Shown here: one piece after another, positions 26,514 through 35,315 of the stretch
How positions within the stretch are numbered: the stretch's first letter is position 1
Layout: each line of letters opens with the position of its first letter
Origin: Calothrix sp. C42_A2020_038
Lineage (GTDB): Bacteria > Cyanobacteriota > Cyanobacteriia > Cyanobacteriales > Nostocaceae
Length of the DNA: 40,672 bases
Assembly: GCA_015272395.1 (NCBI GenBank)
Contig: JACYLQ010000038.1
Location: 1 to 40,672, forward strand
Direction: 5' to 3'
Position numbers and translations under genes: made by a program
Notes under the pieces: model-generated
Told to the model about the DNA's origin: nothing
Database searches by the model: none
Seen by the model: the letters and a program-made list of their open reading frames with translations, nothing else

Positions 26514-26804
26514 TAAATATATTAGTTTTTTTAACTAATTATTAATATTACGAGTTTATCGTATAAATATTAACTTAAAAAAATTATCTAAAGAAAAATC
26601 AATTATGCACATAATAGATTTTACTTAATTCATATCTATCCAAGTATAAAAAAGATATACCCTTGGTAGGGTGATATGGGTGTCTTGGGGGTGAAAACCG
26701 ATATCTTTCTGGGATAAGATTACTCCCTAGAAATCAGACACATGTGTCAAAATGTTAAGTAAGTTAAAAATATTTGTCTATATAAAAACTGGAGGAAGCA
26801 AAAA
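26514..26804. promoter_or_regulatory. Divergent promoter region of the kinase and msrA
   Basis: This 291-bp AT-rich spacer contains the 12-bp palindrome GACACATGTGTC at 26737-26748, about 57 bp before msrA, a candidate operator. A strong ribosome site, GGAGGA, lies at about 26792-26797 and supports the GTG start of msrA. Confidence 0.5.
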
Positions 26805-27458
26805 GTGATTTTTGGATTTGGTAAAAAAAATACCATGCCGAAGCCAGAGGAAGCTTTACCTGGACGGACTCAACAAATGCCAGTTCCAGCTACTCACTTC
26901 GTGAACGGCAATCCTCTTAAACCCCCATTCCCTGATGGAATGGAAACAGCTATGTTTGGTATGGGTTGTTTTTGGGGCGCCGAGCGAAAGTTTTGGCAAC
27001 TGAATGGAGTTTATAGTACATCTGTAGGATACGCGGCAGGGTATACTCCAAATCCTACATACAAAGAAGTATGTTCAGGAATGACTGGCCATAACGAAGT
27101 AGTGTTTGTTGTGTATGACCCAAAAGTAATTAGCTACGCTGAGTTACTCAAAACATTTTGGGAAAATCATGACCCAACTCAAGGAATGCGCCAAGGCAAT
27201 GATGTTGGCACTCAGTATCGGTCTGGAATTTATGTCTACTCACAGGAGCAGAAAAAACTCGCAGAAGAATCGCGCGATGCCTATCAACAAGCTCTAACTC
27301 AAGCAGGTTACGGTCAAATTACTACCGAAATCATTGAGGCGCCGGAATTTTACTACGCTGAAGACTACCACCAGCAGTACCTAGCAAAAAATCCAGGTGG
27401 CTACTGCGGATTGGGCGGTACTAATGTATCATGTCCGGTTGGCGTAGCACAGGCTTAG
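26805..27458 (+). CDS. msrA: Peptide-methionine (S)-S-oxide reductase
   Basis: This 217-residue enzyme reduces methionine-S-sulfoxide in proteins, repairing oxidative damage with thioredoxin as reductant. The catalytic cysteine is C55 in the GCFWG motif, followed by [20 protein letters not shown] and [12 protein letters not shown], all classical. The C-terminal [18 protein letters not shown] carries the two resolving-type cysteines. The start is GTG at 26805, backed by an upstream GGAGGA. The 50-residue N-terminal extension before the core is usual for cyanobacterial MsrA. It is divergent from the kinase gene. Confidence 0.97.
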   Translation: MIFGFGKKNTMPKPEEALPGRTQQMPVPATHFVNGNPLKPPFPDGMETAMFGMGCFWGAERKFWQLNGVYSTSVGYAAGYTPNPTYKEVCSGMTGHNEVVFVVYDPKVISYAELLKTFWENHDPTQGMRQGNDVGTQYRSGIYVYSQEQKKLAEESRDAYQQALTQAGYGQITTEIIEAPEFYYAEDYHQQYLAKNPGGYCGLGGTNVSCPVGVAQA

Positions 27459-27813
27459 GTGATTTGAGATTTGAGATTTGAGATTTTGGGTTCAAACCAA
27501 AATCTAGTGATCTGTGCCATAAGTTTTGGTGGTATGAATAATGTTTTGTGGTTCAGGCATCTCTGCCTGTTCTACAACACCTCAAAAATTAATCATATGA
27601 ACCACTAGGTTGTAAATTAGCCCATTCTACATTTACGGGTTGAGGATGGAGCTTTTTGCCAATTTTCCTCACCTATTGGAAACAAGCGTGTTTTGTCCGG
27701 AAAATAGGCTAGCAATCCTGACAATTCATTTGTATATTTAAAACCTCTCCTATAGAGAGAGGGGTTGGGAGTTAGGTTTTACGTAACGTTTTCCACGCAA
27801 CGTGAAAAGTCAG
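27459..27813. repeat. Spacer with GATTTGA/GATTTTG heptamers and a CCTCTC hairpin
   Basis: GATTTGA occurs three times, followed by GATTTTG (27461-27488). GATTTTGG (27482-27489) pairs with CCAAAATC (27497-27504) around seven bases, a likely end of msrA. Further on, AACCTCTC and GAGAGG (about 27742-27766) form a hairpin of the type common in cyanobacterial spacers, near the end of the converging kinase gene. No gene is seen in these 355 bases. Confidence 0.65.
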
Positions 27814-29202
27814 CTACAGATTTTGGCGTAACCAATCTTTAATTTCTTGTGCTATCCACATACACTCATGGGCACTAAGACCTATACCGAATGAGAAACG
27901 TTTAGCTTCTGTTTGAATCGTAACCATTTCTTTTTCTTGATTACTTTCGAGTTGCATGTTATCTTCTTTTGCTAAACGTACAATACTCTGAAATACGTCT
28001 CGTATTTCTCGAACACGACCAGTTTTACGACTACGACAAAAGTTGAATACCCATAGTTCGATTCCAAACTTTTCTTTGTTAACAAAAATTTTTTGGTTTC
28101 CTAAATCAGAAATTATTACTAAATCTATAATTCCTAACCAAATTAATAGTAAAGGTAAACTTATACCAATAGTTACAATCGACAAACCAAATATTCCAAA
28201 TGTTAAGGTCGATAAAAAGGTAATTCCAAGTGTACCAAATATCAAATATTTTACAGCTAGGGCTATTATTTTTACACCATCTAGATGTTTCCTAGGAAGG
28301 ACTATGTTTAGCTCATTAGGGGATTTTTTAATTTTTACTAAGCTATAAGATGGTTTTTGAAAAGGTTTAAATATTTCCTGGCTAGAAGATGTTTTGAGTA
28401 TATGATTTGATTCTAGTGCTTCCAATGCTTCAGTGGCACTACTGATACGTCTTTCTACAGAAGGTTCAGTAATTTTTTCAATCCAAGCAAGAAAATTTTG
28501 ACTAATATTGACTTGATTGTGAAATTGTATTTTTAAATCGCGAACTGGCAAGTCAGCAGGAGGGATACCTGTCAATAAATGAATTATAGTCGCACCTAAT
28601 CCATATAAATCAGATGCTGCAACAGCTTTGCCCCCAAATTGCTCCATTGGTGCATAACCGTATGTTCCTACAACTGTAAAAGTAACACCTTCTTTTGCTG
28701 CCTTATCTTGAACGGCGCCGAAGTCAACCAAATATATGAGCTTATCTTCTCCTAAAATCAAATTACTTGGTTTAATATCTCGGTGTAAGACAGTAGGATT
28801 GAGTTGATGTAGATAAATTAAAATATTTAAAACTTCACTAGCAATTTCACGAACTTGTTTTTCGCTAAATCTTTTTCCTTGTAATAACAAGTCCTTAAGT
28901 GAATGACCAGGAATATACTCTTCGACTAGCACAAACCACAGTACCCGGTCATCTATCGAAAAATAATCAATATATTTAGGAATTCTTGGATGGTCAAGAT
29001 GCTTGAGAATTTGAGCTTCACGTTCAAATAACTTTAAATCATCCCATTGGACATTACCACCAAAAGCGAGTAATTTCACAACTACATAAGAATTCTCGCT
29101 ACCACTCAAATCAGTAGCCAACCAAGTTTGACGCGCTGCATTATTACCAAGTTGGCGTTCCAGCTTGTAACGATTTTGCAATATTTGTTCTGCTTGGAGC
29201 AT
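27814..29202 (-). CDS. Serine/threonine protein kinase with C-terminal membrane domain (paralogue 1)
   Basis: This 462-residue protein has an N-terminal Hanks-type kinase domain (about 11-265). The ATP lysine is K43 in VVKLLAFGG, the catalytic loop HRDIKPSN is at 140-147, the DFG is at 160-162, and GTYGYAPMEQFGG is the activation segment. The glycine loop is the unusual LGNNAARQTW, typical of this cyanobacterial subfamily. Residues about 315-365 are hydrophobic helices, then a soluble tail ending in WIAQEIKDWLRQNL. It is likely membrane-bound with a cytoplasmic kinase. The next gene upstream encodes a close paralogue of the kinase part with a different tail. The target is unknown. Confidence 0.9.
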   Translation of the reverse strand: MLQAEQILQNRYKLERQLGNNAARQTWLATDLSGSENSYVVVKLLAFGGNVQWDDLKLFEREAQILKHLDHPRIPKYIDYFSIDDRVLWFVLVEEYIPGHSLKDLLLQGKRFSEKQVREIASEVLNILIYLHQLNPTVLHRDIKPSNLILGEDKLIYLVDFGAVQDKAAKEGVTFTVVGTYGYAPMEQFGGKAVAASDLYGLGATIIHLLTGIPPADLPVRDLKIQFHNQVNISQNFLAWIEKITEPSVERRISSATEALEALESNHILKTSSSQEIFKPFQKPSYSLVKIKKSPNELNIVLPRKHLDGVKIIALAVKYLIFGTLGITFLSTLTFGIFGLSIVTIGISLPLLLIWLGIIDLVIISDLGNQKIFVNKEKFGIELWVFNFCRSRKTGRVREIRDVFQSIVRLAKEDNMQLESNQEKEMVTIQTEAKRFSFGIGLSAHECMWIAQEIKDWLRQNL

Positions 29203-29333
29203 TTTTGTGGTGTTGACTTAATATTTTATATTAGTAGTGTATGTTAACTAGTATAGTTTCTCATTTAAGTTCGTGCTTGCAATTGATTTTAAGAAGAATA
29301 CAAACAGACAAAAAATCTACAGTTTTGTTCCAA

Positions 29334-30527
29334 TTAGAAAAAAGCTCTAAAAGCTTTTGAGACTGTGACTATGGCAATAACCCACATGATAATACTAACG
29401 GGCGCCCCAATTAAAAGTCCTGCAATTGTCCAACCACGTTGATGGCGTTGAAAATGCTCAATACTGCGCCAACGTCTACTTTTCCATGCCCACTCATTGC
29501 CTTTGGATCCAAGAATAACACTCATCACAATTCCAATGGATGGGAAAAAACATAACAAACCAATCCAAACTTGGTTAGTCCATATCCATAACCAAGGCAT
29601 GAAAAAGGCACCCCAATTCCATCCTAAGATTTCTTCGGGAACAGGAGCAATACTATTAATTCCACATCCTGAGTTATTAAGTTCTGGAGTTAGTTTGTTT
29701 TGTTTTACTAATTCAAACCTTGCACCAGATTCAAGTGCTGTTAATGCTTGGGTGGCGCTGAAAAAACGATCTTCAGGAGCAGGTTCAGTTAACTTTTGTA
29801 ACCATTCCAGAAAACTAGGGTTTACATTAACCAAATGACTAAACTCTATTTTTAACGAGCGTTGTGGTAACTCTGAAGGTGGAAAACCTGTAAGTAAATG
29901 AATCAAAGTTGCCCCCAGCGCATACAAATCAGATGCAGGAACAGCTCTACCACCAAACTGTTCCATTGGTGCGTAGCCATAAGTGCCGACAACTGTAAAC
30001 GTCACGCCTTCTTTAGCTGCTTTATCTTGAACGGCGCCAAAATCCACTAAATATATATGATTATCTTCACCCCATATTAAATTGCTTGGTTTTATATCGC
30101 GATGCAATACAATCGGGTTTAACTCGTGCAAGTAAATCAGTATTGTTAAAACTTCCACAGCAATTTTATGTACTTGCTTGGAGCTAAAACGCTGACAAGC
30201 AGTAAGTTTCTCTTTTAGCGACTCTCCCGGTATATATTTTTCAACTAAGCCAAACCACAAACTACGGTCATCAATACAAAAATAATCAAGATACTGAGGA
30301 ATTCTGGGGTGGTTCAGTTGTTTGAGTATTTGTGCTTCGCGTTCAAACAGTTTTAAATCGTCCCACTGGACGGCGCCTCCAAATGCGAGCAATTTAACTA
30401 CAACTAATGATTCACCATCGGACTCAGCTTGTAAGTCTCTGGCCAGCCAAGTTTGGCGGATACCGTTATTACCTAGTTGACGTTGTAACTGGTAACGATT
30501 TTGTAACACTTGTTCAGATTGCAGCAT
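29334..30527 (-). CDS. Serine/threonine protein kinase with a different membrane tail (paralogue 2)
   Basis: The start is set at the ATG at 30527, where an AGAGGAA ribosome site precedes MLQSEQVLQNRYQLQRQLGN. This aligns with the start of the neighbouring paralogue; an in-frame ATG 105 bases upstream would add an unrelated leader. The kinase motifs match the neighbour: VVKLLAFGG, HRDIKPSN, DFGAVQDKAAKEGVTFTVVG and APMEQFGG. The C-terminal part after PEEILGWNWGAFFMPWLW has two or three membrane helices and KGNEWAWKSRRWRSIEHFQR, a small membrane module seen in many bacterial proteins. The two kinases arose by tandem duplication and then swapped or diverged in their tails. Confidence 0.9.
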   Translation of the reverse strand: MLQSEQVLQNRYQLQRQLGNNGIRQTWLARDLQAESDGESLVVVKLLAFGGAVQWDDLKLFEREAQILKQLNHPRIPQYLDYFCIDDRSLWFGLVEKYIPGESLKEKLTACQRFSSKQVHKIAVEVLTILIYLHELNPIVLHRDIKPSNLIWGEDNHIYLVDFGAVQDKAAKEGVTFTVVGTYGYAPMEQFGGRAVPASDLYALGATLIHLLTGFPPSELPQRSLKIEFSHLVNVNPSFLEWLQKLTEPAPEDRFFSATQALTALESGARFELVKQNKLTPELNNSGCGINSIAPVPEEILGWNWGAFFMPWLWIWTNQVWIGLLCFFPSIGIVMSVILGSKGNEWAWKSRRWRSIEHFQRHQRGWTIAGLLIGAPVSIIMWVIAIVTVSKAFRAFF

Positions 30528-30644
30528 CTTTCCTCTGCTGTCAAATGAGCGTACCAATATCTTTATGGTACCGAGAATATTCAAAAGTGAGTACGTGGCG
30601 CCAACCAGATTACAACGACACGCACCAAACACCAGCGCAAATAG

Positions 30645-31637
30645 CTATTTTACTTTTTTCTTAATCTTGCTTAATATTTGCTGAAATTTTAACTGAGTCA
30701 AGCGAATCTGGTTAAAATCAGGGATATTTGAAGGGTAGCGTTGTTTATGGTCAAAGAACTCGTTTAATTCATCAAGAATGACTTGTAAACGTTTGGTAAT
30801 ATTTTTTAACCGATATTCAGCCAAGAAATCATTAGGTAAATTAAACGGTTGAGAGTTGCTAACAATCCTTAATATACGTTGAACATCATACTCTTTAGAG
30901 TATCCAGCTATTTTGTGACAATTGAATCCTGGGTCTAAGAAATCAGAAAGTCCACTATTAATACTAGAGAAAACATGGCACCCACAAGCCATTGCTTCGA
31001 GTGGCTGTAAGCCAAAACCTTCACTGACCCCTTGTAATGCCCAGTATTCAGCCGAGTCATATAAATATACTTTTGCCCGGTTGAACAAACTTGTTAAATC
31101 TTTCACAAAAGAATCTACAACAAACACGTTACATTTTACTTGCAATGCAGGTACCAGATGTTTGATTAAATATTCAGAAGATTTACGCACTTGTACTAGT
31201 ACATCAATATCACGATTTACATTTAAATTTGTAAACTCATCACTAATTTGATTTGGTAGGTAATAAATTAAAGAATTTGGGGATAATTGTCCCCAATATC
31301 CCATTGTATTACGGCTAACTGTAATAATTGGCACACTTGCAGGTAGTTTAAATCCGTAACCTGCACTATGGGCATGGTACAGCGTATTATAAAATTTCAA
31401 CTTCGGCGCCAACTTTGCTACATCAAATCCCCAACTCAAGACAAAAATGACATTATTTAGATTTTGTTGTTTAATTACATCATCTAAAAACAGCTTATCA
31501 GCTTCACGTTGACGGTAAGTAACAACTTCTGCATCACAGATTGTTTGGGCAATACTTAGCGTTTTTAACTCCGCAAACAAACCACCGCAAGCAAACTTAC
31601 TATCAGTTCCAGGCAATAAAAAGTAAAGTTTTCTCAT
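30645..31637 (-). CDS. Glycosyltransferase, GT-B fold, family 1/4-like
   Basis: The start is set at the ATG at 31637, giving MRKLYFLLPGTDSKFACGGL; an upstream ATG adds only 11 unlikely residues. The predicted 330-residue protein has an N-terminal Rossmann half and a C-terminal donor-binding half with EGFGLQPLEAMACGCHVF, the E-x7-E pattern of GT-B enzymes. It presumably transfers a sugar from a nucleotide donor in polysaccharide or glycolipid synthesis; donor and acceptor cannot be told. It lies between a kinase gene and a DUF2809 gene on the same strand, and is flanked upstream by a GGTGCG/CGCACC short repeat (about 31650-31710). Confidence 0.82.
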   Translation of the reverse strand: MRKLYFLLPGTDSKFACGGLFAELKTLSIAQTICDAEVVTYRQREADKLFLDDVIKQQNLNNVIFVLSWGFDVAKLAPKLKFYNTLYHAHSAGYGFKLPASVPIITVSRNTMGYWGQLSPNSLIYYLPNQISDEFTNLNVNRDIDVLVQVRKSSEYLIKHLVPALQVKCNVFVVDSFVKDLTSLFNRAKVYLYDSAEYWALQGVSEGFGLQPLEAMACGCHVFSSINSGLSDFLDPGFNCHKIAGYSKEYDVQRILRIVSNSQPFNLPNDFLAEYRLKNITKRLQVILDELNEFFDHKQRYPSNIPDFNQIRLTQLKFQQILSKIKKKVK

Positions 31638-31732
31638 TTTTAATAGCAGGGTGCGATCAGACCACAACAATTATTAACCGAAGCAATTCAAATACTGGTG
31701 TCACGCACCTTACAATGTAGGGACAAAGCAAG

Positions 31733-32161
31733 TCAACTATTGGCGCCACACACTTTACCTAACCAGCGTACCCAGAGCCATCCGGCAAAACTACCAACAA
31801 AGTAAGATATAAAATCAGTCCAGATAAATGTATTACCCAAAACAAGTCTTCCCAATAAAGTCATACGCAAGGCTTCTAGGAAAGGTGGTTTCCAAAGCTG
31901 TAAAAATTCAATAGCGCAAGTTGCAATAAAAACCCCAATAGCAGTTAATGTCGGAGAGGCTTTTGGATGTATAAATACAACTAATAAAATCCAAAATATC
32001 TCATAAGCAACGCTTCCGAAAAAATCATATAGCCATTCTAATCCAAACCCCTGTGAAAACCTTACTATGTAACCCAAGGGAACAATAAATATGATACTAA
32101 TCAATAAACCTACACGATATCGAAAAAAAGGGTGGCGAGTGGAAAATGGGGAAAAAGACAT
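31733..32161 (-). CDS. DUF2809 family membrane protein
   Basis: The call uses the ATG at 32161, giving MSFSPFSTRHPFFRYRVGLL. An in-frame ATG at 32242 would add 27 residues with poor family fit. About four membrane helices are visible, with family segments YIVRFSQGFGLEWLYDFFGS, CAIEFLQLWKPPFLEALRMT, LLGRLVLGNTFIWTDFISYF and GWLWVRWLG. It resembles VanZ-like small membrane proteins. No function is known. It sits between a glycosyltransferase and a DUF6391 gene, all on the minus strand, but the spacing does not prove one operon. Confidence 0.8.
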   Translation of the reverse strand: MSFSPFSTRHPFFRYRVGLLISIIFIVPLGYIVRFSQGFGLEWLYDFFGSVAYEIFWILLVVFIHPKASPTLTAIGVFIATCAIEFLQLWKPPFLEALRMTLLGRLVLGNTFIWTDFISYFVGSFAGWLWVRWLGKVCGANS

Positions 32162-32287
32162 TGAGAACAGAGTAATGTAATAAATAATACATAATTTACA
32201 TACTATTTCAATAATACCGTTTTGATACGAATATGCATACAACTAGCTTGCGGGCCTAAAAATTCCCTGTGTCTAATGTTTAATTTC

Positions 32288-32923
32288 CTACTCTTGCCAT
32301 TGCACTCTCACGAAATGGGCTTCACGTCCCCATACATCTCTGGTTTTAGTGATGTTCTCAATAGTTAGATTAAAAGGTACAGATGTTGTCAAGTAACGTT
32401 GTGCTAAGGCGCCTATATTCGGTGCCAACTCAGCAGCGGTTGTAGCGGCTATACCCAGTCCCAATAACTGTTCGATTAATCCGCGCGGCATAATCATGTG
32501 CATTCCAACTGCAAGTCCCGCAGTTAGTAACATTGTTATTGATACGTTTGTTCCACACCGAGGATGAATTGCTAAATCCCACTCTCCGTTTTTTAAACGT
32601 TGAAGACCATTGGTAACAGCACGACGTAAATCACTAATATTGACATCACCGTATAGAAAAAAACCTTGTTCAGTGGATAACCCACCAAGTGATTCGTTAT
32701 CAACCTGAAAATGACTTGAAGTTCTGGGAGGATGAGAAGCGCGCGGTTGACTCAACAGCCATACAGTAGCATGTTCAAGTGCATGAACTTGGCGCAACAT
32801 GAGAATCTCTTTTAGTCCAGGCACAAAATGTAATAGCTCAAGCAGTTCTGTGTCTTGCTGAGGCTGAGGAGCAATAAAATCAAAGGGATTCGATATACCC
32901 TGAAAAACAGCAGAGGTATTCAT
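32288..32923 (-). CDS. DUF6391-like protein with an HxxEH motif
   Basis: This 211-residue protein is a conserved cyanobacterial type I believe is DUF6391. The segment RQVHALEHATVWLLSQ (residues 44-59) contains H47, E50 and H51, an HxxEH pattern like the inverted zinc site of M16 peptidases. A later AIHPRCGTNVS adds another conserved His and Cys. Two hydrophobic stretches (about 128-146 and 152-170) may be membrane helices. A metal-dependent activity is possible but unproven. The 668 bp upstream up to the PedR-like gene contain a run of hairpins. Confidence 0.7.
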   Translation of the reverse strand: MNTSAVFQGISNPFDFIAPQPQQDTELLELLHFVPGLKEILMLRQVHALEHATVWLLSQPRASHPPRTSSHFQVDNESLGGLSTEQGFFLYGDVNISDLRRAVTNGLQRLKNGEWDLAIHPRCGTNVSITMLLTAGLAVGMHMIMPRGLIEQLLGLGIAATTAAELAPNIGALAQRYLTTSVPFNLTIENITKTRDVWGREAHFVRVQWQE

Positions 32924-33591
32924 TAAAACACTGCCCTCTCAAATTAGCGGAGCAATAAAGATATTTTTTAATCTGAACCACCTACATTGACCTGAAGATG
33001 GACGTGTAGGCTCCTCAGTGAGCGAGGGAATCGCTCAGTTTAGCGTCGTAGTTTCTTTGGTCTGACATTGGCTCCAGAAGCAGGAGTCTTTCCAAGACTC
33101 AAAGTATTTTGTTGCAACCTATACCTGGAACGCTTGGTTTTCGCTTTTGGTATTGGTATTCAATATGTGTTTATCTTATCAAATTTTTGTTCACGAGTGC
33201 TGTTTAAACCAAAAGATAAATTAGACCGAAGCTTTTAACTCCGGTCTTGAATGGGAAACAAAATTCCATTGTCAAGAGGATAAGTGGTTGCTGCCGAGGG
33301 GAGACCTGCGAAACGGCGCCATGAGATTATGGATGTTTGATTCGCTTATCCTGATGGTTTGGAATTTGCTTTTATTCAATATCGAGATAGCCTAATAATG
33401 CAACACCTGGAAGGACAAAAGCCATGCGCGCATTGTTAAAGAACGTGCTGGCAGATAACGAAGCTTACTGCCTCCACCCATAAACAGGGAAAGAATTAGT
33501 GAATTTTGTTTGACTAGTTAACACACAAGCTGCGACGTGAGGAGAACGAACAGCTACTAGTCAAGCCAATAGCAGTTGAAACGCTAATTTT
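32924..33591. other. 668-bp spacer without protein genes, rich in hairpins
   Basis: No convincing reading frame exists on either strand. A series of stems fills 33019-33351 and is listed separately as a candidate RNA. The remaining parts (32924-33010 and 33352-33591) show nothing recognised, apart from a short palindrome ATGCGCGCAT near 33424. Confidence 0.5.
33019..33351. ncRNA. Candidate structured RNA region, strand undecided
   Basis: Five separate stems lie in order. TGAGCGA/TCGCTCA is at 33019-33025 and 33031-33037. GAGTCTT/AAGACTC is at 33084-33090 and 33094-33100. AGACCG/CGGTCT is at 33223-33228 and 33242-33247. AATGG/CCATT is at 33250-33254 and 33266-33270. A long-range stem GGATAAG/CTTATCC (33278-33284, 33345-33351) encloses GCCG/CGGC (33293-33296, 33314-33317) and CCAT/ATGG (33319-33322, 33329-33332), a three-way-junction shape. 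I could not match it to tmRNA, RNase P RNA, SRP RNA or a known riboswitch. It could also be leader structure of the minus-strand DUF6391 gene. Confidence 0.35.
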
Positions 33592-33858
33592 TCAATCAGT
33601 TTGGTTTGTTGGCAAAGTGCAGCAGTTTACATCGTTTAGACAAACTTTACCCCAGTGCAGTGCCCAACGCACGAGTGCGACTCGGTTATCGGTTTGCGTT
33701 TTGGTAAGAATGTTACTAATATGATTATCAACTGTACGCTTGCTAATTTCCAGTTTCGCTGCAATATCTTGGTTAGTTAAGCCAGCGGCTACTAAGTCGA
33801 TAATTTGCAGTTCTCTGTCTGAAAGACTTACAGGGGTTTGTGACTCGCCACCAGCCAT
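33592..33858 (-). CDS. pedR: PedR-like small LuxR-type redox regulator
   Basis: This 88-residue protein is almost entirely a LuxR/NarL helix-turn-helix: LSDRELQIIDLVAAGLTNQD, IAAKLEISKRTVDNHISNIL. The C-terminal tail WGKVCLNDVNCCTLP has cysteines C73, C79 and C80. This size and tail match PedR (Ssl0564 in Synechocystis), a regulator that senses photosynthetic electron flow through thioredoxin, with Cys80 important as I recall. The family fit is good, and the extra cysteines deserve note. It controls light-responsive genes in Synechocystis; targets here are unknown. It is divergent from the sugar kinase. Confidence 0.7.
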   Translation of the reverse strand: MAGGESQTPVSLSDRELQIIDLVAAGLTNQDIAAKLEISKRTVDNHISNILTKTQTDNRVALVRWALHWGKVCLNDVNCCTLPTNQTD

Positions 33859-34248
33859 GTCTTATTAAATCCTCGCTAGTATATGTACTCAATCGCTCTT
33901 TCTCATTTTAGAAGATTCTTTGCTTGGTCGGTGTTTCAACTGTTAGCGGTAATACGATAATGAATAATTCTTTAACTAAGCAGTTAGCCATAGCACAATC
34001 ACATATTACTTAGTTTGTATTTATACGTTATTTTTAAAGTTGATACTAAGATAATATGGAAAGATTACAAAGTACAATCAAGCCGCTCCCAAATATTGAA
34101 TTTGATTTAGAAATCAAGATTTGTATGAACAAGTGCCGACGGTGAGGCGAAAATTGTTATAGATTTCTATTTATAAATTTTAGCTATAGATTTTGGCTGT
34201 AAATTTTATAGGTGGAATATCCGTCTCTAAAAAACGAAATCAAGTGCG
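33859..34248. promoter_or_regulatory. Divergent promoter region of pedR and the sugar kinase
   Basis: This 390-bp AT-rich spacer has loosely repeated ATAGATTT/TAAATTTT units at about 34160-34215. No clear promoter boxes, terminators or convincing genes were seen. A 29-codon frame at 34056-34145 has no support. Confidence 0.35.
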
Positions 34249-35226
34249 ATGAGCAATCCCCGTGTTTTGTGCCTAGGCGAAATTTTGTTTGACCTTTTAG
34301 CTGACCAGTTGGGGCGACAGCTATCCGATGTTGAGTCGTGGACTCCCTATCCAGGTGGGGCGCCAGCCAATGTAGCTTGTGCGTTGGTAAAGTTAGGAGT
34401 ACCTGCTGGTTTTGTTGGTTGTGTGGGCGAAGATGAACCCGGTGATGCACTGGTAAAACTTTTACGTGATGTTGGTGTTGATATTACAGGCGTGCAGCGT
34501 CATCAAACAGCACCAACTAGACAAGTGTATGTAGTCAGAAGTTTGAGTGGTGACCGTACTTTTGCCGGATTCGGTGAATATGATACAGGTGAGTTTGCTG
34601 ATACGAAACTTAATGCCAAAGAACTACCGTCGTCGTTGTTTGAAGCTGCTGATATTTTGGTTTTAGGCACTCTGGAGCTAGCTTATCCTGAAAGTGCTAA
34701 AGCTATTTACCATGCTTTAGATTTGGCGGAAAAATATGATATGAAGATTGTTCTTGATGTTAACTGGCGCCCGGTGTTCTGGCATAATCCAGAGGTAGCC
34801 CCCGATATCATTCGTCAAATCTTCAAAAAAGTTGATTTTGTCAAGCTTGCTAAGGAAGAAGCAGAATGGTTATTTGATACCAGTGATGCAGGTGCTATTA
34901 ACTATCGTCTGGACTCCGTTGATGGTGTACTGGTGACAGATGGTGAAAACGGTTGTGCCTACTGTTTAAATGAACAAGAAGGTAAATTACCTGCTTTTTC
35001 TGTACCTGTTGTTGATACAACTGGTGCAGGAGATAGTTTTTTGGCTGGTTTTATTTATCAGCTGCTAACTCATGGTAATCAAGGTTTCAAAGATAAGGAA
35101 ACTACCCGCGATATCATTAAATACGCTAGTGCTGTTGGCGCCTTGACAACCTTGAAACCTGGTGCCATTGCTTCTCAACCTACTCCAAGCGAGGTTGAAG
35201 CTTTTTTAGCTTCACATCAACTTTAG
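34249..35226 (+). CDS. PfkB-family carbohydrate kinase, probable fructokinase
   Basis: This 325-residue protein belongs to the ribokinase/PfkB family. The N-terminal motif GGAPANVACALVKLG (36-50) binds sugar, and the C-terminal DTTGAGDSF (256-264) holds the catalytic base D262. The EILFDLL start and GGAPAN pattern fit bacterial fructokinases, which phosphorylate fructose, for example from sucrose breakdown; other sugars are possible. It is a single gene, diverging from pedR, and ends before a hairpin at 35232-35278. The converging gene encodes a gluconokinase, so two sugar kinases face each other, although no shared regulation is visible. Confidence 0.88.
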   Translation: MSNPRVLCLGEILFDLLADQLGRQLSDVESWTPYPGGAPANVACALVKLGVPAGFVGCVGEDEPGDALVKLLRDVGVDITGVQRHQTAPTRQVYVVRSLSGDRTFAGFGEYDTGEFADTKLNAKELPSSLFEAADILVLGTLELAYPESAKAIYHALDLAEKYDMKIVLDVNWRPVFWHNPEVAPDIIRQIFKKVDFVKLAKEEAEWLFDTSDAGAINYRLDSVDGVLVTDGENGCAYCLNEQEGKLPAFSVPVVDTTGAGDSFLAGFIYQLLTHGNQGFKDKETTRDIIKYASAVGALTTLKPGAIASQPTPSEVEAFLASHQL

Positions 35227-35231
35227 TAGGG

Positions 35232-35278
35232 TGCGTGAAAGCGATTACTTCCAAAAAAATCAAACTGGCTTTCACGCA
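35232..35278. terminator. 11-bp stem between the two sugar kinase genes
   Basis: TGCGTGAAAGC (35232-35242) pairs with GCTTTCACGCA (35268-35278) across 25 bases. The GGTGCGTGA start recurs in other spacers (near 31650 and 12120), so it is probably a dispersed repeat that also ends the fructokinase transcript. Confidence 0.45.
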
Positions 35279-35315
35279 TCAATAACATTAAATAATACCA
35301 AATAATTGAATTTTA

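Noticed and set aside
30528-30632. 35-residue N-terminal extension of the second kinase
   Set aside because: The downstream ATG has a good ribosome site and aligns with the paralogue start; the extension is unrelated.
33019-33351. tmRNA, RNase P RNA or SRP RNA
   Set aside because: The conserved sequence blocks of these RNAs, as I know them, are not present; kept only as an unidentified structured region.
34056-34145. 29-codon frame MERLQSTIKPLPNIEFDLEI...
   Set aside because: No ribosome site, repeat pattern or family support.
34184-34450. Minus-strand frame overlapping the sugar kinase start
   Set aside because: Mostly antisense to a conserved N-terminal domain; histidine-rich by chance.
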